Shown piece by piece: positions 36,712-45,490 of a DNA stretch of 64,000 nt. The notes under the pieces are model-generated. The model saw only the letters and a list, made by a program, of their open reading frames with translations. It did no database searches and was not told the origin of the DNA. This stretch comes from Sphingobacterium corticibacterium (GTDB lineage: Bacteria; Bacteroidota; Bacteroidia; Sphingobacteriales; Sphingobacteriaceae). The stretch spans positions 558,001 through 622,000 of the forward strand of contig NZ_SGIT01000001.1 in NCBI RefSeq assembly GCF_004208525.1, written 5' to 3'. The position numbers and the translations under genes are program-made. Numbering within the stretch: position 1 is the first letter of the stretch; each line of letters starts with the position of its first letter.

Positions 36712-36739
36712 TTGCGTTTGTGTTGCTGCAGAATAACAA

Positions 36740-36801
36740 AAAATCCTGAAGCGGGGAGCTCCAGGATTTTAAACTAACCAATTATTAACCTAAATTATGA
36801 A
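36740..36801 (+). other. Hairpin plus conserved tail element, copy 1
   Basis: A 9-bp stem (AAAATCCTG 36740-36748 with CAGGATTTT 36762-36770) encloses AGCGGGGAGC. A tail reading AACTAACCAATTAT, then TAACCTAAATTATGAA, runs to 36801. It lies between the mnmE stop and the convergent baeRF stop and can end transcription from either side. Copy 2 at 38094-38162 shares the loop and tail but has a different, still perfectly paired stem. Confidence 0.7.
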
Positions 36802-36860
36802 TACAGCATAATACACAATGTTTGTGCCAAAATTGATGGTATTATATGTTTTTTATATCG

Positions 36861-37982
36861 TTAATAACGATTAATTGTGAAAACACCTGTTTCTGATGGC
36901 ATTTCCTCTTCGTCAAGGACGATCACACTACCTCCGTAGCTGAATACCATGCGCACCAATTCATTAATGACGTCTGTCTGTTGTCCATCTTTTTGTACGA
37001 TTATACGTTCATCTACATCAATATGACCCTCGATGGATTTACCATTCTCGATGCAAAGTACCTCTACTTTGCCATCAATTACATCTCTGGTCACATCACC
37101 TATATCCAAACTACTTAAGTTTTCGGGTATAGCAAGTTGGTAACGCTCGAGAAGTTCTTTTTTTCGTTTTTCGAGTATTTTATTGAATACATCCTGTATT
37201 TTTTCTAAAAGAGCTGTTTTGCTTAAAGATTGCGGGTTAATTTGCAGGTGAATAGGCGAGAAATTATGGTGTTTACTGATCCGCATAAAATGGCTATGGT
37301 GCTCCGGCAAAGCAGCCAACACTAATGGTACATCTTGAGGGATAGGGTAATGTTCTAGAATAGCTTGATCAATTTTTCTGAAAAATCGATCCATATCGAT
37401 ATCTTCCTCCTGGCTTTTCTCCATATATCCATGTAATCCGGCTCCTTGTACAACAGATGCATGTAAATGATTATCCGTAAGTTCCTCACCCAGTGCCTCC
37501 TTCATGGTCGTAGGTACGTTATCTTCTATATCCAACTTTTGAAGTTGGTATTTGTCACCTCGATAAAGTTGTACATCATCCAAAGCTAATGCAAGGAGAT
37601 AATAAGATTGGTTTTCATGATACAGCTTAAACAAAGGTTTTACACAAAATGAATCAGCCACACAGGTTATCTCCTGCACTTTTTCGGGTAAACGTAATAT
37701 CTGTGTGTCTTCCAAAGATACAAAGATCGCAAGACCCTCATCATTGTGATCCCAAAACGTTTTATCGTTGATAAGCTTTTCTAACGGCTGAATAAGTTTT
37801 TCATGCTCGTGGAGACCATTGTTCTGGATATACTGTAAAGTCTTTTTATAAAGATTCTTAAAAGTTATAGGATCCGTCGCATTTGCGGGATGTACCCGGT
37901 GGGTGGGCATGTAAATGGAGATACAGGGTGTATCCTGGATCGCCGTCAACTCTTTCAGTAATTTCAAATCGATTGTCTGCAT
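36861..37982 (-). CDS. baeRF-type release-factor-like protein
   Basis: A 373-residue protein of the bacterial archaeo-eukaryotic release factor (baeRF) group. The N-terminal part has T-P-C-I-S-I-Y-M-P-T-H-R. The middle has L-A-L-D-D-V-Q-L-Y-R-G and P-L-V-L-A-A-L-P-E-H-H-S-H-F. The C-terminal eRF1-domain-3-like part ends G-G-S-V-I-V-L-D-E-E-E-M-P-S-E-T-G. No G-G-Q motif of true eRF1 is present. A role in ribosome rescue or stalling is inferred from fold only. ATG 37982 is preferred over 38006. It is flanked by the two hairpin-tail elements. Confidence 0.72.
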   Translation of the reverse strand: MQTIDLKLLKELTAIQDTPCISIYMPTHRVHPANATDPITFKNLYKKTLQYIQNNGLHEHEKLIQPLEKLINDKTFWDHNDEGLAIFVSLEDTQILRLPEKVQEITCVADSFCVKPLFKLYHENQSYYLLALALDDVQLYRGDKYQLQKLDIEDNVPTTMKEALGEELTDNHLHASVVQGAGLHGYMEKSQEEDIDMDRFFRKIDQAILEHYPIPQDVPLVLAALPEHHSHFMRISKHHNFSPIHLQINPQSLSKTALLEKIQDVFNKILEKRKKELLERYQLAIPENLSSLDIGDVTRDVIDGKVEVLCIENGKSIEGHIDVDERIIVQKDGQQTDVINELVRMVFSYGGSVIVLDEEEMPSETGVFTINRY

Positions 37983-38093
37983 AATAGATGTTTTTAATGA
38001 ATGCATTGATACTCGTTTTTATATTCGCATAGCCTATATATAGAACAGTCTAAGTAAAGAGATGTTTAGAAAAGTTTAGGATAAGCACAAAAC

Positions 38094-38162
38094 AAAAGAT
38101 ACTGGAGCGGAGAGCCCCAGTATCTTTTAACTAACTAACCAATTATAAACCTAAATTATGAA
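38094..38162 (+). other. Hairpin plus conserved tail element, copy 2
   Basis: A 12-bp perfect stem (AAAAGATACTGG 38094-38105 with CCAGTATCTTTT 38117-38128) encloses AGCGGAGAGCC. A tail with ACTAACCAATTATAAACC and TAAATTATGAA follows to 38162. Stem bases differ from copy 1 yet keep pairing, while loop and tail are nearly identical. On the minus strand it lies downstream of the DinB-like gene and could be its terminator; on the plus strand the ATGAA at its end is not followed by a convincing gene. Confidence 0.7.
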
Positions 38163-38244
38163 GTACTTGTATAACGGTTTATTTTGTACATTATTATGTC
38201 ATTGGTATAATTTTAACCAATTAATCATAGATAATCTGTTTGTA

Positions 38245-38943
38245 TTATTTAAGTTTGCCTTTAGGAAAATTAGGATGTGCTTTAATTTCCTCTATTTGTA
38301 AAATATGTCTATCAGAATGTGTGGTGATAAACAGCAAATTTTGATATCCGTCCACCGGACCAGCCGGTCCTTGGCTGATATGATTGCGTAATGCATTAAT
38401 ATCTGCATTTTTGATATAATTGATAATCTCTTTTCTCCCATTTTCGAAGGCAACCAAAGCTTCGCTCATATTTTTGTATTTCCCGGTAGGTTTGAGTATT
38501 TCAGGAGCTTGATATTTTTCACTTCTGTTGGTGATACTGTTTACAATTTCTTCATCGGTATAGCTTGGTTTTTGTGATGTTTTGGACGAATCAGATTTTG
38601 AAGTTTCTTGTTTGAACATGCCAAAAATCATCGGTTCCGATAAAACGATATGTTCCACACATTGGTTAATGGACCATTGATCTTCTGTCGGGCTAAAATT
38701 TAGTTGTTCATCTGTAAGACCGGCTACGCTTTTTTTTAAATGAGCGGCTGTTTGTTCGTAATGTGCCAGCAGTTTTTGAATATTACCACTACTATCTTGT
38801 TCAGTGATGTGCTTAACAACAGGGATACGTTGTGTGGATATAACATTTAACTGTTTATCATGTGCGATTACTGTTGAACTTTCTATACATAGGGCTGTTA
38901 AAAGTGGAACCGCCCAAACAAAATGTATTATGTGTTTTTTCAT
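38245..38943 (-). CDS. Exported DinB-like metal-binding protein
   Basis: A 232-residue protein with a Sec signal peptide (about residues 1-27) followed by a DinB/YfiT four-helix bundle. A-G-L-T-D-E-Q-L-N-F-S-P and W-S-I-N-Q-C-V-E-H-I give the first His; T-H-S-D-R-H-I-L-Q-I gives the other two, so the metal triad is complete. Most family members are cytoplasmic; export is notable. The superfamily includes thiol-dependent transferases, which could relate to the bacillithiol gene nearby, but no activity is proven. Confidence 0.82.
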   Translation of the reverse strand: MKKHIIHFVWAVPLLTALCIESSTVIAHDKQLNVISTQRIPVVKHITEQDSSGNIQKLLAHYEQTAAHLKKSVAGLTDEQLNFSPTEDQWSINQCVEHIVLSEPMIFGMFKQETSKSDSSKTSQKPSYTDEEIVNSITNRSEKYQAPEILKPTGKYKNMSEALVAFENGRKEIINYIKNADINALRNHISQGPAGPVDGYQNLLFITTHSDRHILQIEEIKAHPNFPKGKLK

Positions 38944-39196
38944 ACGAGATACCTTTTATGTTAACATTATTTTTTTGATGCTTCAGCTGTTTTTTGTTAT
39001 GCAATATGATGACTTTTTCGACCAGGACACTTGACATAGGGCAAGATTTTTGGAAAAAGCGTAAAATACGTGTATTTAAGCTATCGGAAGTGTATAAATA
39101 CCTAAATTAACATTAAAGGCAACTATCAGAGAATATATATTGTTCAACAAGTGGTTTAAAAGTATAATACCAGGTTTATAATTAAATTATACAGCT

Positions 39197-39403
39197 ATGA
39201 AAAGAATCATTTTTTTTACATTTATGGTTGGATTGCTAGGCACGGGATGTGGTGGCAATCGAAATGAAAACACCGACTCGATGGACGATAGAGGCACTAT
39301 GGAAGAACCAGGATATAGAGACGGAACATTACCTCGAGATACAACACTCAGAGATACTACGGATTCCGTATTGCATCCTACGCCTCCTCCGGTTACACCT
39401 TAA
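39197..39403 (+). CDS. Small predicted lipoprotein
   Basis: A 68-residue protein with a signal peptide ending in a lipobox L-G-T-G-C (Cys at residue 19). A hydrophilic tail rich in Asp, Thr, Arg and Pro follows, with repeated R-D-T-T-L-R-D-T-T and a final P-T-P-P-P-V-T-P. It has no recognised domain and is probably lipid-anchored and exposed in the periplasm. It stands alone, 132 bp before ligD. Confidence 0.6.
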   Translation: MKRIIFFTFMVGLLGTGCGGNRNENTDSMDDRGTMEEPGYRDGTLPRDTTLRDTTDSVLHPTPPPVTP

Positions 39404-39535
39404 TTTTGTGGTTAAGACAATATAGAAACTTAATTTATCGGGCCAGCTGCATTACTTCCATCCTCACATATCCAGGAAGTTTATAGGCCTCAAACTTTAT
39501 GATGACGCTTATGTTGATTTAATAAAGGGATAGAT

Positions 39536-42013
39536 ATGGTAAAGCTGGAAGACTATAAAAAGAAAAGGAATTTTAGGCAAACACAGGAACCAAAAGGTAG
39601 TAATAAGCGAAATAGTGATCGTACAAGAAAGTTGCGGTTTGTCGTACAACGACATCACGCTTCTCGTTTACATTATGATTTTCGGTTGGAACTGGATGGT
39701 GTTTTGAAAAGTTGGGCGGTTCCTAAAGGACCTTCATTGTATCCTAAAGATAAGCGGTTAGCTATGCAAGTCGAAGATCATCCCATAGATTACGCCTCTT
39801 TCGAGGGTATTATTCCAAAAGGTAATTATGGCGCAGGCGTGGTCACTATTTTTGACTCAGGATACTATGAATTTACGGAAGCAAAGAATACAAAAGAGTT
39901 TTTGCAGGACTTGGAGAAAGGTTCTCTCAAATTTAAATTACATGGTCATATTCTCCGTGGTGAATTTGCGTTAGTGCGGATCAAAGGGCAGGAGGATAAT
40001 GCTTGGCTGCTTATAAAACATAAAGATCGATATGCATGGGAAGAACCCTACAATAGCGAGGATAATGTGCAACAAGAGATTAAGCAAGCTGGTGTAGACT
40101 TTAAAAAGGATAAGAAGGGGCGTGCTCCAAAAAAGCTTCCCAAAGCTAGCCAAAAAGAAGAAACGGAAGAATTACCGAAACCGATGCTGGCAAAATTGAC
40201 GGAACATCTCCCGGAAGGAGCGGAATGGAGGTACGAAAAAAAATATGATGGGTTTCGTATTTTGGCTATACGTGACAAAGAAGGCGTCCAACTTTATTCC
40301 CGTAACGGGAAAGATATGAATGCTTTGTTTCCTTCCTTGGTAGAGGAATTATCGTCTGTAGACAAATATGTTTGGCTCGACGGGGAGCTTGTCATCGAGG
40401 ATAAACGAGGGAAAACACATTTCCAATTGATAGCTAGTGGCGAACCCATTCCGAGCAACCTTACATTACGTTATTATGTTTTTGATATACTTCGTTTAGA
40501 AAACGAGTATGTTACAGATTATGCGCTTAAAGAACGGGAAGAATTATTGGCTTTGTTGTTCCGTCGGATAAAGAAATCTAAAATTGTTCAGTTAACGCAG
40601 ATTCTGCCAGGCACAGCTCAGCAAGTTAAAGTAAAAGCCGAAGAGCAACAATGGGAAGGAATTATTGCAAAAGATGTAAATAGCACCTACTTGCAAGGTA
40701 AACGAAGTGGTTTCTGGACAAAATTTAAGTTACGAAATACCCAGGAAGCCATTATATGCGGTTATACCTCTCCCCAAGGAAGCCGTTCATTTTTTGGAGC
40801 TTTGGTGTTAGGCTATTATCGGGATGGAGAGCTTGTATATATAGGTAACTGTGGTACGGGATTCAATACAAAGAGCCTGAAAGATATATATACTACTATG
40901 CATAAGCATGAGAACGGGTATAAACCTTTTAAGGAGGAAGTTACTATCGCGAAAGAGAAAGAAGTTACTTGGTTGCGGCCGCTGATGGTATGCGAGGTAT
41001 ACTATAGCGAGTGGACAACAGATGGTCGTTTGCGCCATCCCGTATTCAAAGGGTTGCGACAAGATAAAGATGCGGAAGAAATTGAAAAGGAGAGTCCTAT
41101 GAAAAATGAAAAGAATGAAGATTTGATAACGATTGGTCGTAAAAAGGTTCAATTGACCAATTTAAACAAAGTGTATTGGCCAAAAGAGCGTTATATAAAA
41201 GGGCAGATGATAGCTTACTATGAACAAATGTCCGATTATATACTTCCGTTTATCAAGAATAAACCGATTTCTATGCACCGCTTTCCAAATGGGATCGCTG
41301 CGGAAGGTTTTTTTCAAAAAGATGTGGATACGGACAATATTCCTAGTTGGATAAAAACCGTTCCGATTCATTCAGAAAGCACGGGAAAAGAAACAGACTA
41401 TATCGTCTGTAACGATAAAGCCACCCTTCTTTATATCGCAAATTTAGGTTCTATTGAGGTTAACCCTTGGCTCTCTACCTATCAAAAGCCGGAGTACCCA
41501 GACTTTGCTGTGCTGGATTTAGATCCCAACGGAGCCGATTTTCAAGAGCTTATACGGGTGGCGACGACGGCTTACGAAACTTTTGAGGAACTGAAAGTTC
41601 CGGCTTTTTTGAAAACTTCTGGAGCTACGGGATTCCATATTTACGTCTATTTAAAAAAGAAATACACGTACGACGTTGCGAGGGATTTTATTGAGTTAAT
41701 AGCTCAAATGGTTCAAGAAAGACATCCTGATACGACAAGCCTAGTGCGAGATCCAAAAAAAAGAAAGGGGATGATTTATTTAGATTTTTTGCAGAACAGG
41801 CGCGGGCAGACCATTGCAGCACCTTATTCTTTACGTCCCAAAGAAGGAGCGACCGTCAGTGCACCTTTGCGATGGGACGAACTAACGCCTAAACTGCGTA
41901 TTGCCGATTACAATATCAAGACGATGTTAAAACGAGTAAATGAGGTAGACGATCCTTGGGTATCTTTGTGGGATCGTGCGGTGAATATAAAACAGGTGCT
42001 CGCTAAACTTTAG
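39536..42013 (+). CDS. ligD: Multifunctional DNA ligase D (LigD)
   Basis: An 825-residue NHEJ enzyme. Domain order is phosphoesterase (R-F-V-V-Q-R-H-H-A-S-R-L-H-Y-D-F-R-L, about residues 31-180), ATP-dependent ligase (nucleotidyl Lys in Y-E-K-K-Y-D-G-F-R near 235, W-L-D-G-E-L-V, then an OB fold to about 525), and primase-type polymerase (from K-V-Y-W-P-K, with D-L-D-P-N-G and L-V-R-D-P-K). All three modules appear intact. It repairs double-strand breaks together with Ku, whose gene converges and overlaps by 4 bp. Confidence 0.95.
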   Translation: MVKLEDYKKKRNFRQTQEPKGSNKRNSDRTRKLRFVVQRHHASRLHYDFRLELDGVLKSWAVPKGPSLYPKDKRLAMQVEDHPIDYASFEGIIPKGNYGAGVVTIFDSGYYEFTEAKNTKEFLQDLEKGSLKFKLHGHILRGEFALVRIKGQEDNAWLLIKHKDRYAWEEPYNSEDNVQQEIKQAGVDFKKDKKGRAPKKLPKASQKEETEELPKPMLAKLTEHLPEGAEWRYEKKYDGFRILAIRDKEGVQLYSRNGKDMNALFPSLVEELSSVDKYVWLDGELVIEDKRGKTHFQLIASGEPIPSNLTLRYYVFDILRLENEYVTDYALKEREELLALLFRRIKKSKIVQLTQILPGTAQQVKVKAEEQQWEGIIAKDVNSTYLQGKRSGFWTKFKLRNTQEAIICGYTSPQGSRSFFGALVLGYYRDGELVYIGNCGTGFNTKSLKDIYTTMHKHENGYKPFKEEVTIAKEKEVTWLRPLMVCEVYYSEWTTDGRLRHPVFKGLRQDKDAEEIEKESPMKNEKNEDLITIGRKKVQLTNLNKVYWPKERYIKGQMIAYYEQMSDYILPFIKNKPISMHRFPNGIAAEGFFQKDVDTDNIPSWIKTVPIHSESTGKETDYIVCNDKATLLYIANLGSIEVNPWLSTYQKPEYPDFAVLDLDPNGADFQELIRVATTAYETFEELKVPAFLKTSGATGFHIYVYLKKKYTYDVARDFIELIAQMVQERHPDTTSLVRDPKKRKGMIYLDFLQNRRGQTIAAPYSLRPKEGATVSAPLRWDELTPKLRIADYNIKTMLKRVNEVDDPWVSLWDRAVNIKQVLAKL

Positions 42014-42765
42014 GCTAAACTTGCCTTTAATTTATTCAATAAATCAGTTGATTTCGTATTCTCCACTTTCATCTTACGAATAGAAGTATGTTTCCCTTTA
42101 GCTTTTTGTTTGATAATTTTTAGCAATTCGCTTGTATACTGATTTTTATATTTTGATATATCAAAAGATTGGCTATGCTGTTTGATCAATTGAAGAGCCA
42201 TATCCATTTCTTCTTTTTTTAATCGGGTATTCCCTGGCAAGCTTAATTCATCCGTCGATCGGATTTCTTCCTCAAACCTAATTTTATTAAGTAATAACAT
42301 ATTCTCATATGGTTTCACGATGGCAAGATGTTCTACATTGCGCATGACGAAAGAGCCTAATCCCGCTGTCTTACTTTTTTCAAGAGCTTTAAGGAGAAGC
42401 TGATAGGCTTTCGTTCCTCCTTTTTGAGGTTCTAGATAATAGGGTGTATCAAAATAAATACTATCTATTTCATCCATCTTGACAAAAGAATGCAGGTTGA
42501 TCATTTTGTTCTTCTCAGGGCTGGCTTCTTCGAAGTCTGAATCTTCGAGAATAACGTATTTATCTTTGAGCAGATAGCCTTTAACGATATTATCCCACTT
42601 CACTTCTTTGCCGGTGCTCTCGTTGACGCGTTTGTATTTGATGTTTGATTTATCTTTTCTATCTAACATATCTAAATCTAACGAGCTGCTCTGCACAGCA
42701 CTATATATTTTAACGGGGATATTAACCAACCCGAATCCTATTGCTCCAGTCCAAATAGCTCTCAT
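42010..42765 (-). CDS. ku: DNA end-binding protein Ku
   Basis: A 251-residue bacterial Ku homodimer subunit that encircles DNA ends and recruits LigD. M-R-A-I-W-T-G-A-I-G-F-G-L-V-N-I-P-V-K is the diagnostic N-terminus; G-K-E-V-K-W-D-N-I-V-K-G-Y and Y-F-D-T-P-Y-Y-L-E-P are further core blocks, and the tail is lysine-rich. It overlaps the ligD stop by 4 bp in convergent orientation, so the two partner genes use separate promoters. Confidence 0.96.
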   Translation of the reverse strand: MRAIWTGAIGFGLVNIPVKIYSAVQSSSLDLDMLDRKDKSNIKYKRVNESTGKEVKWDNIVKGYLLKDKYVILEDSDFEEASPEKNKMINLHSFVKMDEIDSIYFDTPYYLEPQKGGTKAYQLLLKALEKSKTAGLGSFVMRNVEHLAIVKPYENMLLLNKIRFEEEIRSTDELSLPGNTRLKKEEMDMALQLIKQHSQSFDISKYKNQYTSELLKIIKQKAKGKHTSIRKMKVENTKSTDLLNKLKASLA

Positions 42766-43004
42766 AATATTTCGTTTTTATTTCTATTAGTAAGAACAAT
42801 GCTTTATTAAAAAGGTTCGCTTTTAAGTTTGCACGCTTTTCTGTCGGTGGTAGGTAGCAGATTTGTCTTCGGTTACGTCCCGATGATATAACAAAGTTAA
42901 GTCGAGTCCATTGATAAAACAACGAATTTTGAAGAACAGGTCGGAGACAATAATAAAACTTGAAATTGAAATTTGTATTTTAGATGAATATAAATAACAG
43001 TGCC

Positions 43005-44126
43005 ATGAAAATTTTTATACATCTCAAGATATTTACCGTGGTTTTCTTGACAATGATTTCGAACTATTCGATATATGGGCAAACAAACGATACCTGGACG
43101 GTTTTTTATAATCAAGATTCCACCTTAGTAGGTTACAAAGATAAATCTGGTGTCGTTAAGATAGAACCAAAATTTGCCGGTTTTGTCACAGCTATCAAAT
43201 TTTGCGATATAATAGCTGGTTCAGAACGCGACAAAGAAAAATGGACAAGCTATTATTTAAATAAAAAAGGTGGAGAATTCGGTAGGGATAGTATTTACAT
43301 TTTTGATAATGTAGCAGATTGTGAAAATGAAGGGTTTATACGGTTTAGGGATAGAAAATCGGATAAAGTGGGATTGTTTGATAAAAATGGAGAAATCGTG
43401 GTACCTGCTATATACAATGACTTAACAAAAGTTAGGAATGGAATGCTGGTCGGATTGAAAGGAGCGAAAAAGAAATATGTTCGTGAGAACGAGCCGCCAG
43501 CAGATAATTATTATACTTGGGTCGGAGGGGTAGAAGTGTTACTCGATACCTTAAATAAAGTATTAGCAGAAAATTTTCCGAACGACAATAAACTTGATTT
43601 TTATTCTGTTGAAAGGACATCAACACCATCGGAAGATAAATCGAAAAAGAGCTTTCCAGCCAGCGACGGGAAATATGTAACCTTTATTGATTTTAAGAAA
43701 GAGTTTAAAACATGGTTGATCGATGACTTGCTGTCCGACTTTACGAGAGGGCAGTTGTTACATGTCGTACACGATACAATCGTATGGGAGTCCAAAGAAG
43801 GATGGGCAAGAAGTGAAAAACAGGAATTTGTAGACAACAATTTCCAATTATTAAAACAGATACTTTCGGAAATTAACGAATCCAGTACCAACTATTCCAT
43901 TTTCTTGAATGGGTTGAACCCATTTATATATGAAGGGGCAGAATTTGATAAATATTTCAACAATTGCCGTGAGGCAAAAGAATGGCAATATCCGGTATTG
44001 AGCGTGGTTATTTCATACGATTATGGAACGGCAGATATATCGCAAAACCATTTTGATTTTTTACGTACGGAGAATGGATATAAATTAATTTCCGTTACGA
44101 TTAGAAATGCAGAAATCAAGGAATAA
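43005..44126 (+). CDS. Exported WG-repeat-like protein
   Basis: A 373-residue protein with a Sec signal peptide ending near I-Y-G-Q. Degenerate WG-type repeats follow: V-G-Y-K-D-K-S-G-V-V-K-I-E-P-K-F, then V-G-L-F-D-K-N-G-E-I-V-V-P-A-I-Y. The C-terminal 200 residues show no recognised domain. An ATG at 42984 would add seven polar residues before the signal peptide. The function is unknown; WG repeats are thought to form beta-rich binding surfaces. Confidence 0.65.
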   Translation: MKIFIHLKIFTVVFLTMISNYSIYGQTNDTWTVFYNQDSTLVGYKDKSGVVKIEPKFAGFVTAIKFCDIIAGSERDKEKWTSYYLNKKGGEFGRDSIYIFDNVADCENEGFIRFRDRKSDKVGLFDKNGEIVVPAIYNDLTKVRNGMLVGLKGAKKKYVRENEPPADNYYTWVGGVEVLLDTLNKVLAENFPNDNKLDFYSVERTSTPSEDKSKKSFPASDGKYVTFIDFKKEFKTWLIDDLLSDFTRGQLLHVVHDTIVWESKEGWARSEKQEFVDNNFQLLKQILSEINESSTNYSIFLNGLNPFIYEGAEFDKYFNNCREAKEWQYPVLSVVISYDYGTADISQNHFDFLRTENGYKLISVTIRNAEIKE

Positions 44127-44129
44127 TAA

Positions 44130-45317
44130 TTATGTTTTAGGTGTTCGCAATGACCAGAACAAGCCCCAGATAAAAGCGCCTAAGCCGACCGCGAAACTTT
44201 GTAGTAAAGTGCCTCCATGTTCGATCCATAGCTTGGCGAGCCAAGGACCAATAAGTTGCGAACCGGCATAGATAGCAATTAGCGCCGCAGACAGTCTCGG
44301 GCCTTGATGCGGTTGGAAATATCTTGCCAGACGCTGTGTACACATTACAGATCCCAAAAATCCACTGCCTACTAAAATTGCACATGCTATGATACCTACA
44401 CCTGATGGGGTTAACAATACCATAGCTACACCTAATGCTTGGAGGATGTACGTGTAGATAAGGCTGAGTCGATCTCCATATCGATGCCCCATCCAATTCC
44501 ATATCGGGATAAATACCAGACACGATGTGGAGGTGATGATCCAAACATTTCTTATCCATATACTATCCGTGGGCATGGTGTCATGAGCCAAGGTTGGTAA
44601 AAAAGTCATGGGTAGGATATAACCCAAACCTGCACCGATATAAGAAAGAAACAGTGGGGTACTACGTCGATCGAAAAGTCTGTTGCTATAGGGTGTTTTA
44701 CTATTTGTACTCCCGTATTCGGGGCGTTGTACGCTAATTTTTACAAACTGTATCGTACTGTAAAGAGCTAATATCACAGAGACCACAGCAACAGGAATCC
44801 AACGTTGAGCTGATTGTAAAAAAGAAGCGGTGGAATCTACCAGCAGTCCTCCAGCTAATAATCCGCCTGCTACACCAAAATATACTAAGCCGCTTAGTTG
44901 CGGTTTATTATTCATGATGAACCACTCTAATAGCAATGCGGGTGCTAAAACGAATGTAATTCCATTTGTTACGCCGTTTAAAAGTCGCCATAACAATAGT
45001 AGATCAAATTGTGGGGTAAAGCATTGTGCTATGGTAATAAGGACATTTCCAACAAGGCCAATGAGCAGATATCTCTTGATAAACTTGAGGCCAGAGTAGC
45101 GAACAGCTAATAAGGCTCCTATTAGATATCCCAAATAGTTGATTGTTGCCAAATCTGCACCTTGTGTGATCGTCAACATATTGTCGCTGATAAAATATGG
45201 CAATAAGGGGGTGAAAGAAAATCTACCCAATGCATGGACTACGGTAAGGGTCGCAATGCCTGCCAGCAAATAACGGAGAGCCTCCTTTTTAACTGAATTT
45301 TCTGTTGTAGAAACCAC
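44130..45317 (-). CDS. YbfB/YjiJ family MFS transporter
   Basis: A 395-residue membrane protein with about twelve spans. L-G-R-F-S-F-T-P-L-L-P-Y in the first helix and A-T-I-N-Y-L-G-Y-L-I-G-A-L in the second fit the YbfB/YjiJ branch of the major facilitator superfamily. G-H-R-Y-G-D-R-L is a loop motif between the domains. The substrate is unknown. Its stop is 3 bp from the convergent WG-repeat gene. Confidence 0.85.
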   Translation of the reverse strand: MVSTTENSVKKEALRYLLAGIATLTVVHALGRFSFTPLLPYFISDNMLTITQGADLATINYLGYLIGALLAVRYSGLKFIKRYLLIGLVGNVLITIAQCFTPQFDLLLLWRLLNGVTNGITFVLAPALLLEWFIMNNKPQLSGLVYFGVAGGLLAGGLLVDSTASFLQSAQRWIPVAVVSVILALYSTIQFVKISVQRPEYGSTNSKTPYSNRLFDRRSTPLFLSYIGAGLGYILPMTFLPTLAHDTMPTDSIWIRNVWIITSTSCLVFIPIWNWMGHRYGDRLSLIYTYILQALGVAMVLLTPSGVGIIACAILVGSGFLGSVMCTQRLARYFQPHQGPRLSAALIAIYAGSQLIGPWLAKLWIEHGGTLLQSFAVGLGAFIWGLFWSLRTPKT

Positions 45318-45490
45318 TGATGTATACTAATTAACGACATTTTTATTTTGCCGCCGCAAGATAATAAATAGATTGAAAAGCATATTACACAAAAATGTTT
45401 CCTATGTCGTGGAGGTGGATTTTCTTTGATTTGAAAAACAATTTTCGTAGAGATTTATTCTTTTATTATACAAAGAAGAGTAGATATATT

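Noticed and set aside
38158..38300. Gene beginning at the ATGAA of hairpin-tail copy 2
   Set aside because: The frame gives about 46 hydrophobic/aromatic residues opposite the DinB-like gene, and copy 1 has a stop after four codons.
39064..39077. AAATAC-GT-GTATTT palindrome as an operator
   Set aside because: Short, AT-rich, not adjacent to a clear promoter, and not repeated elsewhere in the window as far as I could see.
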